A stretch of 64,000 nt of DNA from Confluentibacter lentus (GCF_002806995.1 NZ_NIHE01000001.1:558001-622000); one strand, 5' to 3'; shown: positions 44,909-53,526, numbered from the stretch's first letter. Translations and numbers: made by a program. Notes: generated by a model from the sequence alone, not told the origin.

Positions 44909-46042
44909 CTAGTTTTTAAATAATGGACTAATCGGCTTAATAATACTATCAAACGGAACGCTTTGTGGCGTAATAGGCATATCGTTTCTCAACTTTCCAA
45001 TGCCACTTACCACAATTTTATCACCTGCTTTAACGCCTGATTCCACAACATATAAATTATCAACACGGCCTTTAATAGTGATTAAAGCAGAGGTAATGGT
45101 ATTATTTTCACCCACTTTAAAAAGCACAATATGACCTTGTTGATCTAGGGTTGCAGCTTGTGGTACCACTATGGCATTTTCATAAACTACAGGGATTTGA
45201 ATCCTTCCACTATTGCCATTGGTTAATAATTGATTCGGATTATTAAACACCGCCCTAAAACTTACTGTTCCGGTATTTCGGTTGATTTGTCCCGTGCTTG
45301 TTTGGATTTTTCCTTTTTCAGGATATACATTTCCGTTGGCCAATAATAAACTTACCTCTGGGAAATTGTTGATTTTTTCATCCAAGTTTTTCCCCTTTGT
45401 ATTTTGTAAAAAGTTTAAATAATCGGACTCATTCAAATTAAAAAACGCATATACCTTTTGTATATCGCTAACGGTGGTTAAGGGCGTTTCATCATTTGGA
45501 CTTACCAAAGAACCTTCCCTAAAATTAATAGCACCTACATAACCGTTAACAGGACTTTTTACCGTGGCATAATCAATATTGGCTGAAATACTGCTATAAT
45601 TCGCTTTGGCTTGTGCTAAATTGGCTTTAGCAGTTTCCAATTGAACAGGGCTTATGATGTTTTTTTCAACTAGAGGAATTAATTTATCAACCTCAACTTG
45701 TGCGACATTAATTCGTGCTTTGGCAGCACCCGCATCCTGACTTAAAGATTGTGTTTCAAGCTTAAATAAAATTTGTCCTTTTTGCACTTTTTGCCCTTCG
45801 TCTACATATACTTTTTGAATGTAACCCGATACTTTTGCTCGCACATCACTATTTACGATGCCTTCTATATTGGTTGGATATTCCTGACTTCCCGTTACTG
45901 TTTTACTTTCTAATTGAGATACTGGAAACGGAGCAGCTTGCGTTTGTGCTGCTTGTTGGTTTCCATCTTTATTTCCACAGCTAGCTAATATAAACACTGT
46001 TAAACTTGGAATTATAATTGATTTTAGGTTGATTCTTTTCAT
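44909..46042 (-). CDS. Membrane-fusion protein of the RND pump
   Basis: A 377-residue periplasmic adaptor, lipidated (VFILASCGN). It has the HlyD/AcrA order: YPTNIEGIVNSDVRAKVSGYIQKVYVDEGQKVQKGQIL (lipoyl half), a helical hairpin, then NYATVKSPVNGYVGAINFREGSLVS and the beta-barrel. It bridges the RND transporter and the outer-membrane channel. It begins nine bases after the regulator gene stop and ends 12 bases before the transporter gene, so the operon is tight. Confidence 0.93.
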   Translation of the reverse strand: MKRINLKSIIIPSLTVFILASCGNKDGNQQAAQTQAAPFPVSQLESKTVTGSQEYPTNIEGIVNSDVRAKVSGYIQKVYVDEGQKVQKGQILFKLETQSLSQDAGAAKARINVAQVEVDKLIPLVEKNIISPVQLETAKANLAQAKANYSSISANIDYATVKSPVNGYVGAINFREGSLVSPNDETPLTTVSDIQKVYAFFNLNESDYLNFLQNTKGKNLDEKINNFPEVSLLLANGNVYPEKGKIQTSTGQINRNTGTVSFRAVFNNPNQLLTNGNSGRIQIPVVYENAIVVPQAATLDQQGHIVLFKVGENNTITSALITIKGRVDNLYVVESGVKAGDKIVVSGIGKLRNDMPITPQSVPFDSIIKPISPLFKN

Positions 46043-46051
46043 TTTATAGCG

Positions 46052-46552
46052 TTAAATTTTACTTATGTTATTGGTGATTTTTGTTTTTAATTTTAAAATG
46101 GATTTTGTGGCTTCATCTAAAAACTGGATGTAATTATCATGAAACTCTAAATCGAATTTTGACGTTTCATCAGTCGTTTTGGAATTCATAGCTTCTTTAT
46201 AATCCTTGATTTCCATGTGTAATTGTTTTTGTGTGGACCATGTTTCAATCATCGCATCAATGTTTTGAATGATGTTATCACTGTTCATGACAAAATACTT
46301 TTTACGGTCTCCCGCCTTAGTGAAATAGACAATTTTCTTTAAATCCTGTAGATGATTTAAATGAGTGGAGATGGTACTTTTGCTGGCACATAATATGGTT
46401 ACTAAATCTTCAAAGGTGGTTCCTCGCTTTCCTGTTAATATAATGTATGATAAAATACGAGCAGCAACGGGAGCCAATTGGTCTTTGTTTTCAATAAAAA
46501 CCCCAAGTTTTTCAACTAAAGCCTGTTTTTGTACGCATACGTTTTGGTTCAT
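46052..46552 (-). CDS. GbsR/MarR-like transcriptional regulator
   Basis: A 166-residue winged-helix regulator. I use the ATG at 46552 (MNQNVCVQKQALVEKLG). The DNA-binding part is LSYIILTGKRGTTFEDLVTILCASKSTISTHLNHLQDLKKIVYFTKAGDRKKYF, followed by a helical dimerisation domain, the usual order for GbsR-type MarR proteins. It is the first gene of the efflux operon and probably represses it. An inverted repeat GTTCG-N8-CGAAC lies within the promoter between the -7 element and an upstream TTCG. Confidence 0.88.
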   Translation of the reverse strand: MNQNVCVQKQALVEKLGVFIENKDQLAPVAARILSYIILTGKRGTTFEDLVTILCASKSTISTHLNHLQDLKKIVYFTKAGDRKKYFVMNSDNIIQNIDAMIETWSTQKQLHMEIKDYKEAMNSKTTDETSKFDLEFHDNYIQFLDEATKSILKLKTKITNNISKI

Positions 46553-46570
46553 AATAAAAAAACTTAACCG

Positions 46571-46578
46571 CAAAATTA
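46571..46578 (-). promoter_or_regulatory. -7 element of the efflux operon
   Basis: TAATTTTG on the minus strand is a perfect TAnnTTTG, 18 bases before the ATG of the GbsR/MarR gene. A TTCG lies 19 bases upstream as a weak -33. Confidence 0.55.
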
Positions 46579-46584
46579 ATAAAG

Positions 46585-46602
46585 GTTCGTTTTTATCCGA
46601 AC
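46585..46602. promoter_or_regulatory. Candidate operator of the efflux operon
   Basis: GTTCGTTTTTATCCGAAC has inverted GTTCG and CGAAC halves around 8 bases, in the spacer of the promoter at 46571. This position suits autorepression by the first gene of the operon. Confidence 0.5.
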
Positions 46603-46628
46603 TAAACGAAGTTAAATAATTGTTAAAT

Positions 46629-46660
46629 AAAAAAACCGATAGGATTATCGGTTTTTTTAT
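46629..46660 (-). terminator. Terminator of TauE/SafE copy 2
   Basis: AAAAACCGATA and TATCGGTTTTT form a perfect stem around a short loop, with T-runs both ways. Confidence 0.85.
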
Positions 46661-46713
46661 TTAAGTATTTCAAAATTATAAAAGCTATAGCTTAATAGTA
46701 TTTTTATAATTTA

Positions 46714-47577
46714 TTAAGAAAATATAATATTTGAAAGCGTATATAAAGATGTCAATATAATTAAAACTCCCACAATAATCATCATGGTTTTAGTCGGCAA
46801 TCGTTTAGCAATATAAGCTCCGAAAGGTGCCGCCAATGTGCCACCAACAATAAGACCTAGAATAATTTGCCAACTTTGTATCCCCGTAAAATAGATGAGG
46901 ATTCCAGCACTGAAATAAGTTACAAAAAATTCTGCCGTATTTACTGTTCCAACAACGATATTTGGCGTATTTCCTTGTTTTATAAGATTGGAAGTTACAA
47001 TAGGCCCCCAACCGCCGCCGCCAATAGCATCTAAAAAACCCCCAAATGCAGCATAAACTGAGGCGTTTTTCAAATTAGTTTCAGTTTTTATGGCTTTCTT
47101 GAAAGCTTTTAAAAGAATAATAATACCTAAAATCATTAAATATACATTCACATAAGGCTTTATAATATTGCCATCTATAACCGAACCCAATAAATAGGCT
47201 CCGAGAGAAGCACTCAATACACCGGGAACTACAATCTTTAAAAACAATGCCTTATTGAAATTACCAAACCTGATATGGGACAATCCAGACACTCCAGTAG
47301 TAAACACTTCTGCAGTATGTACAGCGGCAGAAGCTAGTTTCGGTGATAATCCGAACCCTAATAAAACAGAATTTGAAGTGACGCCATAAGCCATTCCTAA
47401 AGCACCATCCACTGTCTGTGCCAAAAACCCAGCCAACAAAAACCAAAAAAATGTTTCATTGAATGTCAAATCTTCTGGCGATGCATTTGGCAAATACTTA
47501 ATAAGCACAATAGCTATTAATAGAAGTTTTAAAGCAACAATAACAAGCGTAATGTGTCTTAATTTAATTTTTTCCAT
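46714..47577 (-). CDS. TauE/SafE family exporter, copy 2
   Basis: A 287-residue membrane protein of the TSUP family with about eight helices. The signature half FLAQTVDGALGMAYGVTSNSVLLGFGLSPKLASAAVHTAEV and the second half ASVYAAFGGFLDAIGGGGWGPIVTSNLI are present. The family handles sulfite, sulfonates or related organosulfur anions. It has its own promoter (TACTTTTG at 47628) flanked by two operator-like palindromes that match those upstream of the TonB receptor, so it probably belongs to the same regulon. No other gene is fused. Confidence 0.87.
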   Translation of the reverse strand: MEKIKLRHITLVIVALKLLLIAIVLIKYLPNASPEDLTFNETFFWFLLAGFLAQTVDGALGMAYGVTSNSVLLGFGLSPKLASAAVHTAEVFTTGVSGLSHIRFGNFNKALFLKIVVPGVLSASLGAYLLGSVIDGNIIKPYVNVYLMILGIIILLKAFKKAIKTETNLKNASVYAAFGGFLDAIGGGGWGPIVTSNLIKQGNTPNIVVGTVNTAEFFVTYFSAGILIYFTGIQSWQIILGLIVGGTLAAPFGAYIAKRLPTKTMMIIVGVLIILTSLYTLSNIIFS

Positions 47578-47604
47578 GGAGTGCTTATTTAATTTATCCT
47601 AATC

Positions 47605-47619
47605 ATACCTTTTTAGTAT
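47605..47619. promoter_or_regulatory. Rrf2-type operator, downstream site of TauE promoter
   Basis: ATACCTTTTTAGTAT is identical to the site at 51857. It starts 8 bases downstream of the -7 element at 47628-47635, so repressor binding would block initiation. Confidence 0.5.
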
Positions 47620-47627
47620 AATTTAAG

Positions 47628-47635
47628 CAAAAGTA
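47628..47635 (-). promoter_or_regulatory. -7 element of TauE/SafE copy 2
   Basis: TACTTTTG on the minus strand, a perfect TAnnTTTG, 50 bases upstream of the ATG. Confidence 0.55.
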
Positions 47636-47650
47636 CACTTTTTTTAATTC

Positions 47651-47665
47651 CTACGAAATAAGTAG
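47651..47665. promoter_or_regulatory. Rrf2-type operator, upstream site of TauE promoter
   Basis: On the minus strand CTACTTATTTCGTAG, close to CTACCTATTTGGTAG at 51905. The distance to the -7 element is 15 bases, the same as at the TonB receptor promoter. Confidence 0.5.
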
Positions 47666-47788
47666 AGATTATTTTTTACTTAGAGTTTTATAATGCTTTC
47701 TTTAAACTGATATTATTCAGAAACTACATACTAACCGCTGAATCTCGGATAAGCTAATTATTCGTTAGACCTCTCTTCATTTCATCCT

Positions 47789-49105
47789 TTAAAGTAGGGT
47801 TACAAAGTAGGAAACAAGTCCAAAAACGGCGCTAATACAAATCCAAGTTATCATTCCAATTTTAAAGCGATACATCGCAATAAAGGAGATTATTGTCCAA
47901 CCTAATGTCATGCAGTCAAGTCCGTTAAGTGAAAGTTCTTTGGGAAATATGACGGCTTTACCTAAATAAATAGTGAGGTTGAGAACAACTCCCACAACTG
48001 CTGCCGTTACAAGCGAAAGTATTTCTTTTAATTTCTTATTTTCCTGAGTCCTTTCAATAAGGGGAGCTCCTGCAAATATGAACAGAAAGCATGGAAGAAA
48101 CGTGTAAAATGTTGTTGTAACCAGCCCGAGTGTTCCCATTGCAATAGAACTTCCAAAGTGGTTATGTCCTGCCATAAAGCCAACAAACACTAATACCATA
48201 ATTAAAGGACCGGGCGTTGTTTCGCCAAGTGCCAATCCGTCTATCATTTGAAGGTTTGTCAACCAATTGAATTCTTCAACGCTTACTTGTGCTACATAAG
48301 GTAAGACGGCATATGCGCCTCCAAAGGTTACAAAAGCCGCTTGCGTAAAAAACAATGATAATTTTTGCCAAAACTCAAAGTCAGACGTGAAAAAATAAAA
48401 AGCTATGATGGGTAATATCCAAAGCAAAGCACCTGTTAATACTTGTTTCCAAAATCGAAGTGGATTAAAACCAATGTTTTCAACAACCGTGTTTTTGTTA
48501 ATGTAATATTCACTTTCATCCATATCCTTTTTAACTGAAAAACTTTTGCTCGCCTTAAAGAATTTTGGGAATATGTGTCGACTTAATGCTGCCAAAATAA
48601 TAGCCCCCAATATGATTAAAGGAAATGACACATTAAAAAAGAAGATGCAAACAAAAGCTGCAAAAGCAACAAAATAGTGAAAAGGACTTAACAATGATTT
48701 TTTTCCAATCTTGATAAGCGCTAGGATTACAATGGCAATTACTGCCGGTTTAAGTCCGTTGAACATGGCATAAATCCATGGTACATTTCCATAAGAAACA
48801 TAAATAACACTCAATCCAAGAAGAATAAACATAGAAGGAAGTACAAATAAAATTCCTGCTGCCAATCCGCCGCGAATGCCGTGAAGCAACCAACCAATAT
48901 ATGCTGCTAACTGTTGCGCTTCAGGACCAGGCAAAATCATGCAATAATTTAAAGCATGTAGAAATTTACTATCGCTAATCCATTTCTTTTTGTCAACGAG
49001 GTATTCATGCATAATAGCAATTTGTCCCGCTGGACCCCCAAAACTTATAAAACCGAGTTTTGTCCAAAACCTTACCGCCTCTTTGAATGTTGGTTTATCA
49101 TTCAT
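47789..49105 (-). CDS. chrA: Chromate/sulfate transporter (CHR family, ChrA-like)
   Basis: A 438-residue membrane protein of two similar halves. The N-terminal half shows FWTKLGFISFGGPAGQIAIMHEYLVDKKKWISDSKFLHALNYCMILPGPEAQQLAAYIGW, the CHR signature. The second half repeats FTQAAFVTFGGAYAVLPYVAQVSVEEFNWLTNLQMIDGLALGETTPGPLIMVLVFVGFMAG. ChrA exports chromate, and sulfate can compete. In this setting between a TonB receptor and a TauE/SafE exporter, a sulfur-oxyanion role is plausible but not shown. A hairpin separates it from the receptor upstream. Confidence 0.88.
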   Translation of the reverse strand: MNDKPTFKEAVRFWTKLGFISFGGPAGQIAIMHEYLVDKKKWISDSKFLHALNYCMILPGPEAQQLAAYIGWLLHGIRGGLAAGILFVLPSMFILLGLSVIYVSYGNVPWIYAMFNGLKPAVIAIVILALIKIGKKSLLSPFHYFVAFAAFVCIFFFNVSFPLIILGAIILAALSRHIFPKFFKASKSFSVKKDMDESEYYINKNTVVENIGFNPLRFWKQVLTGALLWILPIIAFYFFTSDFEFWQKLSLFFTQAAFVTFGGAYAVLPYVAQVSVEEFNWLTNLQMIDGLALGETTPGPLIMVLVFVGFMAGHNHFGSSIAMGTLGLVTTTFYTFLPCFLFIFAGAPLIERTQENKKLKEILSLVTAAVVGVVLNLTIYLGKAVIFPKELSLNGLDCMTLGWTIISFIAMYRFKIGMITWICISAVFGLVSYFVTLL

Positions 49106-49132
49106 AAACTTATAAATATGTTAAATAGTCAA

Positions 49133-49169
49133 AACTTAGGATAGAAGAAGTTATCTTCTATCCTAAGTT
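49133..49169 (-). terminator. Strong hairpin between the TonB receptor and chrA
   Basis: AACTTAGGATAGAAGA and TCTTCTATCCTAAGTT are perfect 16-bp complements with a 5-base loop. Only TTTT follows on the minus strand, so it may terminate partially and lower chrA expression. Confidence 0.65.
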
Positions 49170-49188
49170 ATTAAATTTTAATGACTAA

Positions 49189-51738
49189 TTAAAAAGAATA
49201 TCTAAGTGTTACGCCATAAGTACCTGGGTCACCCAACACTGCTGCATAATGTCCTGCACTACCTCCCGCTGGTAATAATTGCTCATAATAATCCTTATCC
49301 AATAAATTACGTGCCCAAACAAATAGTGAAAGACCATCTGTTGCACGGAATCCAGCTCTTGCGTTTACAATGCCATAACCTTGAATATTTAAGAATTGTG
49401 ATGGTGATGCACTTGATGAGAATTCTGAACGGAAAAACGAATCAAATCCTAAGAAAAATTTACCTTGTTGACTTAAAAAATCTATGCTATTAGAGGTTAA
49501 TTCGCCTCCAAAAGAACCTGCCCACTTAGAAATACCCGGTAATCTACCACCAGAAATATCTTTGTATGCTTGTGCCCCTCCAACTTCTTCTAATGGTACT
49601 GGGGCATTAGTGAACTTTTCATATTTAGCATCGGTATAGGTTACCGCTAAGTTAAAACTCAAATTACTGTTAACCTTTACATTGGCATCAAGCTCAACTC
49701 CTTTTGAATTTACTTTTTCTGCATTGGAGATATAACCTCTGTTAACCCCTAACTGAGCTGCCTGTACGTTAGCTTGATAATCTTCAATATTGGTGTTAAA
49801 GAAAGTAGCATTTAAATTAATATTCTTTGCTGGTGATGTTTTTAAACCGACTTCTACATGTTTAACATACTCTGGTTTGATGGTTCCCAAATCTACCGCC
49901 ACGGCACCATCAATAACGGGTAACCCAGCAACGTTTACCCCCACTGGTTTGTAACTTGTGGAGTAGGTAGCATAGGCATTAATTTTATCGGTAACCTTAT
50001 AGGAAGCTGTTAATTGATAGGTAAAGTTCGTTTCATCTGCTCCTGTTTCAAAAAATTGATTGGTATAGACGACGCGTTTTAAAGCCAATAAAGCGGGATC
50101 GGTAGTCTCTAAACCTCCATAGGTGACTCTGTTATAATAGACCTGTTTTTCATCATAATTAAATCTGACCCCTGGTAATATGTGTAACTTATCTGTTACC
50201 GCCCAATCTATATTTGCGAAAACGGCAGCACTTGAAGATTTAATGGAGGCATCGGTTCTAATCCCATAACCTTCAAGCAAGCCCGGTGTTTCCCAAAGCT
50301 CGCTTGTTGAATTTTGTGAAAAACGCCACTGTGCGGTACCTGATTCTTCCGTCCCATCAATTTTCACTTCTTGGTCTATAAAAAACAACCCGACAACACC
50401 ACTTAATTTAGATGATATGTCACCTGCATATCTAATCTCTTGGGACCAATTTTCATGTTTAGCAGGATTTTGGGATTTTGCCAAAGCTTGCAATCCTGTA
50501 AAATCCCTATCGTTTGATGGCCCCCAATTCCAATACCTCCAAGCAGTTGTAGAAGTAAGGGTTCCTTTTCCTAATTCAAAATCGGCATTGAGCGACACAC
50601 CTCCCAATTCGTTAAGCGATCGCCAAGGGGTATCATGATCTATAACCCTATCAAAAGCATTGGTGCTTGGTAAGGTATAGTTCAAATCAGCAATGATATT
50701 ATTAAACTGACGATACGCAGCACGTTGGGTTTGAACCACACCCGCTACAACCTGTGCAAACCCATTCGGATTTTGTCTAGTATTATCACCAATAAAAGTG
50801 ATTTTTATTTTATCACTAGGCGTAAAAAGTAATTGCCCTCTAAAACCTAAATTATTGATGTCGTTAACATATTCATCTTTTGCGATGTTATAAATATTCC
50901 CATCCCTTTGTGTTCCAGAAAATGATACTCTAGCAGCAAGCTTGTCCTTAATGATACCTCCAGTGACAGAAGCTTTGGCTTGGATAAAGCCATAATTACC
51001 ATAACTTACCTCAAAATTTGCTCCAGGTGTAAAACTTGCTTTTCTTGTTGTGATGTTAAAAGCTCCAGCCGTGGTATTCTTTCCAAAAAGTGTTCCTTGA
51101 GGACCACGCAATACTTCAATACAATCAATATCAATAAAATCGAGTGTCGCTACAGCTGGACGTGCAAAATAAACACCATCTACATAAAAACCTACACCAG
51201 AATCAAGACCATCGTTGGTAAGGCCGAATGGTGATCCCAAACCTCTAATATTAATCCCTGTATTTCTTGGATTGGATGTGTAAAGTTGCACTGATGGAAC
51301 CAGTTCCTTCACCAAGTTTACGTTAAATGCACCCGCATCTTCTATCTTAGCGCCTCCAACAATCGATATGGGAATAGGTATGTTTTGGGCTGTTTCAGTT
51401 CGTCTTCTGGCTGTAACAGTAACTTCATTTAAATCAGCACTTTTTGGCTTTAAGGAAATTTCTATATTAATCCACTCTGTTAATTCTACAGCTTTGCTTT
51501 CAAAACCTAAATATGACACATCAAGAAATAATGGCAATGCGCCTCTGGTATCTATTTTAAAGCTTCCGTCAATGCCCGTAATTACGCCATTGGTAGTTTC
51601 TCTTATCAAAATATTTGCTCCAGACAGAGGTTCGTTCGTTGATTCATCATAAACATACCCTGAAATAGTGTGTTGAGGAAAAGCAAATTGTATTGTAAAA
51701 ATAAATGTAACCTGAATAATAATTTTTTTTGTTTTCAT
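49189..51738 (-). CDS. TonB-dependent receptor with carboxypeptidase-regulatory-like N-terminus
   Basis: An 849-residue outer-membrane transporter. A signal peptide is followed by a CarboxypepD-like sandwich (TISGYVYDESTNEPLSGANILIRETTNGVITGIDGSF), a plug with VEVLRGPQG-type motif (CIEVLRGPQGTLFGKNTTAGAFNITTRKA) and a 22-strand barrel ending ...GVTLRYSF. The start of the plug, VTARRRTETAQNIPIPISIV, resembles receptors of the sort used for small hydrophobic or organosulfur ligands, but the ligand is not known. Two palindromes frame its promoter, matching those before TauE/SafE copy 2, and the Rrf2 gene lies next upstream. Confidence 0.9.
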   Translation of the reverse strand: MKTKKIIIQVTFIFTIQFAFPQHTISGYVYDESTNEPLSGANILIRETTNGVITGIDGSFKIDTRGALPLFLDVSYLGFESKAVELTEWINIEISLKPKSADLNEVTVTARRRTETAQNIPIPISIVGGAKIEDAGAFNVNLVKELVPSVQLYTSNPRNTGINIRGLGSPFGLTNDGLDSGVGFYVDGVYFARPAVATLDFIDIDCIEVLRGPQGTLFGKNTTAGAFNITTRKASFTPGANFEVSYGNYGFIQAKASVTGGIIKDKLAARVSFSGTQRDGNIYNIAKDEYVNDINNLGFRGQLLFTPSDKIKITFIGDNTRQNPNGFAQVVAGVVQTQRAAYRQFNNIIADLNYTLPSTNAFDRVIDHDTPWRSLNELGGVSLNADFELGKGTLTSTTAWRYWNWGPSNDRDFTGLQALAKSQNPAKHENWSQEIRYAGDISSKLSGVVGLFFIDQEVKIDGTEESGTAQWRFSQNSTSELWETPGLLEGYGIRTDASIKSSSAAVFANIDWAVTDKLHILPGVRFNYDEKQVYYNRVTYGGLETTDPALLALKRVVYTNQFFETGADETNFTYQLTASYKVTDKINAYATYSTSYKPVGVNVAGLPVIDGAVAVDLGTIKPEYVKHVEVGLKTSPAKNINLNATFFNTNIEDYQANVQAAQLGVNRGYISNAEKVNSKGVELDANVKVNSNLSFNLAVTYTDAKYEKFTNAPVPLEEVGGAQAYKDISGGRLPGISKWAGSFGGELTSNSIDFLSQQGKFFLGFDSFFRSEFSSSASPSQFLNIQGYGIVNARAGFRATDGLSLFVWARNLLDKDYYEQLLPAGGSAGHYAAVLGDPGTYGVTLRYSF

Positions 51739-51855
51739 ATGTAAATATTTATTGTTTTTTAATTGTCATATGTTATCACCTTATTCTGATTGGTGCTTGT
51801 TTATACAAACTTGAAGTTAAAGGTGATTTCATGATAATTTTTAATTTATACTTAT

Positions 51856-51872
51856 CATACCTTTTTAGTATG
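51856..51872. promoter_or_regulatory. Rrf2-type operator, downstream site of TonB receptor promoter
   Basis: CATACCTTTTTAGTATG, a 5-bp inverted repeat with 7-base spacer, lies 9 bases downstream of the -7 element at 51882. Its 15-base core is identical to the one at 47605. Confidence 0.55.
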
Positions 51873-51881
51873 AATTATAGG

Positions 51882-51889
51882 CAAATATA
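51882..51889 (-). promoter_or_regulatory. -7 element of the TonB receptor
   Basis: TATATTTG on the minus strand, perfect TAnnTTTG, between two operator-like palindromes. Confidence 0.6.
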
Positions 51890-51898
51890 TAAATTAAA

Positions 51899-51925
51899 TT
51901 ATCCCTACCTATTTGGTAGGGATAA
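51899..51925. promoter_or_regulatory. Rrf2-type operator, upstream site (perfect 11-bp inverted repeat)
   Basis: TTATCCCTACC-TATTT-GGTAGGGATAA is a perfect inverted repeat with a 5-base spacer. Its core CTACCTATTTGGTAG (51905-51919) is 15 bases from the -7 element and matches the site at 47651. It lies just after the Rrf2 stop and so could also terminate that gene. Confidence 0.6.
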
Positions 51926-51935
51926 TTTTAAAATT

Positions 51936-52349
51936 TTATTTTTTAGATAAATCTACAATGGTTTCTTCAAGAACGGGAAGCATTTTATCTCGAAGGTCTC
52001 TGAATAAAAGTCTTAGTTTGCAGGTTTCTTCATCAATGCATTCATCACATTTTTGATAAAAATTTTCTGAAACACATGGAATAAGGGCGATGGGCCCATC
52101 AATGATTCGCATGACATCTGCAACAGTTATGGTATTAGCTGGTTTTAAAAAACGATAGCCTCCAACAGCGCCACGTTCACTTTTTATGAGTCGGTGCTGA
52201 CGTAATTCCCTGAGTATTTTCTCTAAAAACTTAAACGGTATGTTTTCATGCTCTGATATGGACTTCGCCGAAACAGGTTTGTTATCGACTTCATTTTCAT
52301 AAAGATATATCAAGGTTTTTATCGCATACTTTGTCCGTTTAGTGAGCAT
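51936..52349 (-). CDS. Rrf2 family transcriptional regulator
   Basis: A 137-residue winged-helix regulator (MLTKRTKYAIKTLIYLYEN, then KFLEKILRELRQHRLIKSERGAVGGY). Its C-terminal part carries four cysteines at 92, 101, 104 and 110 (C-x8-C-x2-C-x5-C), different from the three-Cys IscR layout but able to hold an iron-sulfur cluster or sense thiols. It begins three bases after the pheS stop, so it is read with pheS as well as possibly alone. It is the natural candidate to bind the palindromes at 51856, 51899, 47605 and 47651. Confidence 0.88.
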   Translation of the reverse strand: MLTKRTKYAIKTLIYLYENEVDNKPVSAKSISEHENIPFKFLEKILRELRQHRLIKSERGAVGGYRFLKPANTITVADVMRIIDGPIALIPCVSENFYQKCDECIDEETCKLRLLFRDLRDKMLPVLEETIVDLSKK

Positions 52350-52352
52350 AGT

Positions 52353-53372
52353 CTAAATGGATGATTTAAATTGTTCCAAAAACCGTACATCATTCTCGCT
52401 CAATAAACGAATATCCCCTATTTGATGAAGTAACATAGCAATACGGTCAATGCCCATACCAAAAGCAAAACCAGAATATATTTTAGAATCTATTTTGCAA
52501 TTTTCCAAAACATTCGGGTCAACCATACCGCAACCTCCAATTTCCAACCAACCAGTACCTTTTGTAATACGGTAATCGGTTTCGGTTGCCAAGCCCCAAT
52601 ACACATCAATTTCTGCGCTTGGTTCCGTAAATGGGAAGTAGGATGGACGTAAACGTATTTTAGATTTCCCAAACATTTGGGTTGTAAAATATTGTAATGT
52701 TTGTTTTAAGTCGGCAAAACTCACATCCTTATCAATATACAACCCTTCTACTTGATGAAAAAAACAATGTGACCGTGACGAAATAGCCTCATTTCTATAA
52801 ACACGCCCTGGTGAAATAGTACGAATGGGTGGTTGATTATTTTCCATGTAACGCACCTGAACCGAACTGGTGTGCGTACGCAATAAGATGTCTGGATTGG
52901 TTTGAATAAAAAACGTATCCTGCATATCACGTGCTGGGTGGTATTCTGGTAAGTTTAATGCGGTAAAATTATGCCAATCGTCTTCAATTTCTGGACCTTC
53001 ACTCACGTTAAATCCAATATTAGAAAAGATATCAATCATTTGATTTTTAACGATGGATATGGGATGACGCGCACCTATTTGGATAGGATCTCCCGGACGT
53101 GATAGATCTCCAAAGATACCTTTTACAACTTCTTTGCTTTCTAACTCTTCCTTTAAGGCATTAACTTTATCTTCAGCAGCTTTTTTAAGCGCATTAATGA
53201 CTTGTCCGAATTCCTTCTTTTGGTCGTTTGCCACATTTTTAAACTCAGCAAAATACTCGTTAAGCAATCCTTTTTTTCCTAAATATTTTATTCGGAAAGC
53301 TTCAATCTCTTCTTTAGATTGTGCTGTAAAAGCTTCGGCTTCAGCTATAAGTTCTTTTATCTTATCTATCAT
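52353..53372 (-). CDS. pheS: Phenylalanyl-tRNA synthetase, alpha subunit
   Basis: A 339-residue class II synthetase catalytic subunit. Class II motifs are visible: GPEIEDDWHNFTALNLPEYHPARDMQDTFFI, GRVYRNEAISSRSHCFFHQVEGLYID and FAFGMGIDRIAMLLHQIGDIR. The N-terminal coiled coil (residues 1-85) is the tRNA-binding arm. Length and order are normal. pheT is not next to it, so the alpha and beta genes are separated in this organism. The Rrf2 gene follows three bases downstream, which is a curious pairing. Confidence 0.96.
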   Translation of the reverse strand: MIDKIKELIAEAEAFTAQSKEEIEAFRIKYLGKKGLLNEYFAEFKNVANDQKKEFGQVINALKKAAEDKVNALKEELESKEVVKGIFGDLSRPGDPIQIGARHPISIVKNQMIDIFSNIGFNVSEGPEIEDDWHNFTALNLPEYHPARDMQDTFFIQTNPDILLRTHTSSVQVRYMENNQPPIRTISPGRVYRNEAISSRSHCFFHQVEGLYIDKDVSFADLKQTLQYFTTQMFGKSKIRLRPSYFPFTEPSAEIDVYWGLATETDYRITKGTGWLEIGGCGMVDPNVLENCKIDSKIYSGFAFGMGIDRIAMLLHQIGDIRLLSENDVRFLEQFKSSI

Positions 53373-53409
53373 AACATCCTTAAAATGATGGCAAATTTAA
53401 TTAAATTCT

Positions 53410-53510
53410 CGTCATTACGAGGAGGAACTGGCGAAGTAATGTATTAAAAAGTAATCTGATTACAATGACAAACTAAATTGCTAATGGATTCCTTCTCGAT
53501 AGCTATCGGG
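53410..53510. repeat. REP-like dispersed repeat, degenerate copy 2
   Basis: CGTCATTACGAGGAGGAACT and GGCGAAGTAATG, then AATCTGATTACAATGACA, then CTCGATAGCTATCGGG, a near-palindrome. Same family as the element at 39231. It fills most of the 154-base gap after the 53527 gene. Confidence 0.6.
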
Positions 53511-53526
53511 ATTCGCAGGACAAAAC

